From: Candidatus Zixiibacteriota bacterium
GTDB lineage: Bacteria > Zixibacteria > MSB-5A5 > CAIYYT01
Reading direction: 5' to 3'
Assembly: GCA_020853795.1 (NCBI GenBank)
Contig: JADYYF010000071.1
Location: 21,759 to 85,758, forward strand
Length of the DNA stretch: 64,000 nucleotides
Shown here piece after piece: positions 61,080 to 64,000 of the stretch. Below the pieces are notes generated by a model that saw nothing but the letters and a program-made list of their open reading frames with translations, was not told the origin of the DNA and made no database searches. Position 1 is the first letter of the stretch; every line of letters begins with the position of its first letter. Made by a program: the position numbers and the translations under genes.

Positions 61080-62300
61080 ATGGCTAACGTCAATTTGTCA
61101 GAATCGTTTTCGGTCGCGTTGAGCGCGTTGCTCGCCAACCGCATCCGCCTGGTGCTGACCATGCTCGGTATCATCATCGGCGTCGGTGCGGTCATCACGA
61201 TGATTTCCATCGGCGAGGGCGCCAAGCGGCAGGTTGAGTCGCAAATCCAGTCGCTCGGCACCAACATCCTCACCGTCCGCCCCGGCTCGTTTGGCCCGAT
61301 GCAGAATCGCGCCGCCGGCGCCACCGTCGAACTGAAAGCCGAACACCTCGAGGCCATCCGCAGCGAGGTTGAGGGCGTTGAGGCGGTCGTGCCCGAGTAC
61401 TACTCGAACACGCAGGTTAAGTACGGCAATAACGTCATGTACTCGCAAATCCTCGGCACAGAGCCGGCTTACGAGTGGGTGCGCAATTCGCCGGTCTCAA
61501 GCGGAGCCTATTTCACCAACACCGACAATGCCCGCCGTGCGCGTGTCTGCGTCATCGGCGAGACCGTGCGCTCCACGCTGTTCGGCGAAAACCAGAACGT
61601 GATCGGCGAGCAGATCAAGATCAAAGGCATCAATTTCACGATCGTGGGTCTGCTCAAGGAGAAGGGCGAGGGCTGGGGCGACCCGGACAACACCGTCATC
61701 ATTCCAATTCTGACCGCACAAAAACGGGTCTTCGGCACCGAACGGATCAACCAGATCTCAATCAAGGTCCCGACTGTTGAGCAAATGGACCCGGTCTCGA
61801 TCAAGGTCGAGCAGGTGCTGCGCAAGTACTTGAAACTGCGCCCGGACGAGGAAAACAACTTCTCGATTCGCAGCCAGCTCGATTTCCTCCAGACCATGAA
61901 CCAGGCCTCGGAGACCATGACCATGCTGCTGGCTTCGATCGCCGCCGTCTCGCTGCTGGTGGGTGGTATCGGGATCATGAATATCATGCTCGTCTCCGTC
62001 ACCGAGCGCACGCGCGAAATCGGCATCCGCATCGCCATCGGTGCGCGCAAACGCGACATTCGCTTCCAATTCTTGATCGAGGCGGTGACCATTGCGATCT
62101 TCGGCGGCTTGATCGGCATCGGCGCCGGCGTCGGCGCGTCGTTCCTGCTGTCGAGTTTCACTAAATGGAGCACCAGTATCGCCCCCAATTCGATCATCCT
62201 CTCTTTCCTGTTCGCATCGGTCGTCGGTGTCGCCTTCGGGCTCTTCCCGGCGATCAAAGCCTCCAATCTCAATCCCATCGAATCCTTGCGCTACGAATAG
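61080..62300 (+). CDS. MacB-type ABC transporter permease (FtsX family)
   Basis: 406 residues from ATG 61080. N-terminal transmembrane helix (about 28-48, LTMLGIIIGVGAVITMISIG), a large MacB periplasmic core (about 55-270) and three C-terminal helices (about 285-395, SLLVGGIGIMNIMLVSVTERTREIGIRIAIGARKRD). Such permeases pair with an ABC ATPase and usually a membrane-fusion protein, exporting macrolides, lipids or signal molecules. Neither partner is in this window; they may be elsewhere or upstream of the divergent gene. Confidence 0.9.
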   Translation: MANVNLSESFSVALSALLANRIRLVLTMLGIIIGVGAVITMISIGEGAKRQVESQIQSLGTNILTVRPGSFGPMQNRAAGATVELKAEHLEAIRSEVEGVEAVVPEYYSNTQVKYGNNVMYSQILGTEPAYEWVRNSPVSSGAYFTNTDNARRARVCVIGETVRSTLFGENQNVIGEQIKIKGINFTIVGLLKEKGEGWGDPDNTVIIPILTAQKRVFGTERINQISIKVPTVEQMDPVSIKVEQVLRKYLKLRPDEENNFSIRSQLDFLQTMNQASETMTMLLASIAAVSLLVGGIGIMNIMLVSVTERTREIGIRIAIGARKRDIRFQFLIEAVTIAIFGGLIGIGAGVGASFLLSSFTKWSTSIAPNSIILSFLFASVVGVAFGLFPAIKASNLNPIESLRYE

Positions 62301-62307
62301 CGCCGCC

Positions 62308-62336
62308 TTGACAGCATCGACACCAGCGCCTATCTT
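62308..62336 (+). promoter_or_regulatory. Putative promoter of pyrE
   Basis: TTGACA (62308-62313), 17-bp spacer, TATCTT (62331-62336), about 24 bp before the GTG start at 62361. Confidence 0.6.
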
Positions 62337-62360
62337 CTCCCCACCTACGAAGGAGTCGTT

Positions 62361-62915
62361 GTGTCTGAATATCTGAATTCCCTGAAAGCCAAACTGCTCG
62401 AACTCGTCAACAAGAATGCCGTAGTGCACGGGGACTTTGTCCTTTCCTCCGGCCAGCGCTCGACCTATTACATCGACGGCAAACTGCTGTCGCTGATGCC
62501 GGAAGGACTCAACTACCTGTCGCGCGTGATCCTCGAGATGATCAAGGACGAGGACGTTGACGCCATCGCCGGTCTCACTCTCGGCGCTGATCCGATTATC
62601 GCCGGCGTGACCGCGCTCTCCTACGAGAGCGACGCCCCGGTCGCCGGGCTGATCATCCGCAAGGAGAAATCCTCGCACGGCCGCGAAAAACGAATCGAAG
62701 GTCCGCTCAAACCGGGGATGCGCGTCGTCGTTGTCGAGGATGTCGTCACCACCGGTTCTTCGTCGTTCAAAGCAATTGAAGCGCTGCAAGAAGCTGGCTG
62801 CACCGTCGTCAAGGTGATCGTCATGGTGGACCGGCTGCAGGGCGGCGCGGAAGCGTTCGCCGCGAAGAACGTGCGCTTCGAGCCGATCTTCACGTTGAAA
62901 GACCTGAACCTCTAA
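62361..62915 (+). CDS. pyrE: Orotate phosphoribosyltransferase
   Basis: 184-residue enzyme converting orotate and PRPP to OMP in pyrimidine synthesis. PRPP-binding loop VVVVEDVVTTGSSS (about residues 117-130), FVLSSGQRSTYYIDGK near the N-terminus, and RKEKSSHGREKRIEG, the flexible loop with catalytic Lys. GTG start with AAGGAG five bases upstream. The stop (TAATG) overlaps the start of the IlvC-like gene by one base, so the two are coupled. Confidence 0.95.
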   Translation: MSEYLNSLKAKLLELVNKNAVVHGDFVLSSGQRSTYYIDGKLLSLMPEGLNYLSRVILEMIKDEDVDAIAGLTLGADPIIAGVTALSYESDAPVAGLIIRKEKSSHGREKRIEGPLKPGMRVVVVEDVVTTGSSSFKAIEALQEAGCTVVKVIVMVDRLQGGAEAFAAKNVRFEPIFTLKDLNL

Positions 62916-63904
62916 TGTCGTCGCTGCGCGTCTTCCATTCCGCCGACTGTGACCGCACCGTGCTCAGCGGCAAGCGCATCGGCGTGATCGGTTATGGTTC
63001 GCAAGGGCGGGCGTTTGCGCTCAACCTGAGAGATTCCAAATGCGCGGTAACAGTGCATTTACGTGAAGGGAGCAAGTCGCGCACACTGGCAGCGTCGGAA
63101 GGACTGCAGGTTGCCGATCTCAGCAGCGCCGCCGCTTGCGATATAGTCATCATGGCGATTCCCGATCACGAACAACCGGCCTTTTTTGAGAAGTACCTTC
63201 GATCCGCATCGCGGCCGCAAACGATTGTCCTGCTCCACGGCTCAAACTTTCACTTCAAGAATATTGCCTTCCGCACTTCTGATGATGTCGCTCTCGTTGC
63301 ACCGCACGGCCCCGGTCGCGATCTGCGCGAGAACTACCTCAGTGGTACCGGACTCTCGTGTTTCATTGCCGTCGGGCAGGATGCCTCTGGTCACGCTCAA
63401 ACAACGGCCTTAGCGATCGCCGATGCCATCGGCGCCGGCACGGCCGGCATCTACGAAACGACCTTCGCCGCCGAAACGATTGGCGACCTCTTCGGCGAAC
63501 AGACTCTGCTCGTCGGCGGACTGGCCGGACTGACTGATGCCGTGTTCCGCACCATGGTCGATCGCGGCCTCGCGCCGGAGAACGCGTATCTGGAGACGAT
63601 CAAACAACTGAAGCTCTTGGCTGCAATGATCGAAGCGCATGGCCCGGCCGGCATGATCGCGCGCGTGTCCAAAACCGCCGGCTACGGCTCGCTGTTGGCG
63701 ATGCCGTCGCTGTTTGATGACGTTTTCATGAAGCGGTTGGAAGCGATCTACTACGCGATCGAATCGGGGCAATTCAACCAATTGCTGCGCGACGAGGCCG
63801 CCGCCGGATTCACGACCTATCAGCAGTTGCTCGACATCGTGTCCCATCGTGCCTCGCAGCAGATCGTCGACCAATTCCACCGCAAGGAGGGCGCGGATGA
63901 GTAA
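62915..63904 (+). CDS. Ketol-acid reductoisomerase homologue with altered active site
   Basis: 329 residues, the size of class I IlvC. Rossmann motif GYGSQGRAFALNL (about 26-38) and the KARI fold are clear. Catalytic sites compared with class I enzymes: Asp191 and Glu195 in DLFGEQ and Glu227 in AYLE are kept, but the Lys of the APKGPG motif is His131 (APHGPG) and the second C-terminal Glu is Gln231 (TIKQLK); HGFxxH-type sequence reads HGSNFHF; TAEYG reads TAGYG. Probably a paralogue with another oxo-acid substrate or a pure reductase. Coupled to pyrE by overlap; followed by an overlapping gene. Confidence 0.82.
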   Translation: MSSLRVFHSADCDRTVLSGKRIGVIGYGSQGRAFALNLRDSKCAVTVHLREGSKSRTLAASEGLQVADLSSAAACDIVIMAIPDHEQPAFFEKYLRSASRPQTIVLLHGSNFHFKNIAFRTSDDVALVAPHGPGRDLRENYLSGTGLSCFIAVGQDASGHAQTTALAIADAIGAGTAGIYETTFAAETIGDLFGEQTLLVGGLAGLTDAVFRTMVDRGLAPENAYLETIKQLKLLAAMIEAHGPAGMIARVSKTAGYGSLLAMPSLFDDVFMKRLEAIYYAIESGQFNQLLRDEAAAGFTTYQQLLDIVSHRASQQIVDQFHRKEGADE

Positions 63905-64000
63905 CACCATCGAATATCGGGGGCTTCGCAGCGATGACTGGGAGCGAATGATTCACATTTGGTCGGTCTCCGGCCTGCGCGTCAAACCACAGGGACGCGA
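63897..64000 (+). CDS. Protein start, cut by window end (possibly a GNAT acetyltransferase)
   Basis: ATG 63897 with a strong ribosome-binding site (AAGGAGGGCGCGG), overlapping the end of the IlvC-like gene by eight bases. 34 codons are visible, starting MSNTIEYRGLRSDDW, then ERMIHIWSVSGL. The opening, with a beta strand then RSDDWERM, resembles GNAT N-acetyltransferase N-termini, but this short part does not settle it. Confidence 0.55.
   Translation, partial: MSNTIEYRGLRSDDWERMIHIWSVSGLRVKPQGR

Overview
The window is dense, GC-rich bacterial chromosome from a Gram-negative (diderm) bacterium. It carries lipoproteins with lipoboxes, OmpA-like and beta-barrel outer-membrane proteins, a type I dockerin repeat pair (with an ISDAV...INYIFAGGP pattern) next to thrombospondin type 3 repeats, and a C-terminal type IX secretion sorting domain (QNYPNPFNPTT...) on a subtilase. 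Together these point to the FCB superphylum, most likely a candidate phylum such as Zixibacteria; the phylum is inference. I saw no prophage, transposase, CRISPR array, tRNA or rRNA gene.

Layout: 1-4.9 kb holds the 3'-truncated aspS (minus strand), mntP, a cytoplasmic S9 peptidase and a small zinc-ribbon protein. 5.0-11.4 kb (minus) is a tightly overlapping operon: membrane GAF-GGDEF diguanylate cyclase, nagZ, anmK, a SpoIID/LytB lipoprotein and an OmpA-like protein, i.e. cell-wall recycling and remodelling under a c-di-GMP gene. 11.5-18.9 kb holds oligopeptidase B, an unknown secreted protein, htpX, and the SRP RNA-dnaX-ebfC-recR block; dnaX contains an A9 slippery run that could produce a short gamma form. 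19-29 kb holds a NapC-like multihaem cytochrome, a secreted LVIVD/dockerin protein, a GT-C glycosyltransferase, an unknown polytopic membrane protein, lepA, a subtilase-prodomain-like lipoprotein and two tandem duplicated cytochrome c lipoproteins, each with its own near-identical promoter.

29-45 kb holds a DUF486 protein, lepB, a CNNM/CBS transporter, then a minus-strand operon (SpoU methyltransferase, DUF4097 protein, an SppA protease fused to an outer-membrane-like domain, active and inactive M16 peptidases), a patatin-POTRA-barrel (type Vd) autotransporter, TfoX-N, DinB, thiamine pyrophosphokinase and an M14 carboxypeptidase. 45.6-49.6 kb is a three-gene porin-cytochrome conduit (11-motif periplasmic cytochrome, outer-membrane barrel, hexahaem lipoprotein) of the kind used for extracellular electron transfer, preceded by two CRP/FNR-type palindromes. 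49.6-64 kb holds a HAD phosphatase, a tricorn protease homologue, a sugar dehydrogenase-like lipoprotein, a HisN-like phosphatase, the T9SS-targeted subtilase, a 4-hydroxybutyryl-CoA dehydratase/HpaB-family enzyme with an altered cluster-ligand set, phhB, a MacB-type permease, pyrE, a ketol-acid reductoisomerase homologue lacking two catalytic residues, and the start of one more gene.

The strongest candidates for something new are the FNR/CRP-controlled porin-cytochrome operon, the barrel-SppA fusion, the A9 slippage site in dnaX, the divergent IlvC homologue and the HpaB/dehydratase with Tyr at the cluster His position. A recurrent promoter, TTGACA-N16/17-TAnnnT, precedes many transcription units.
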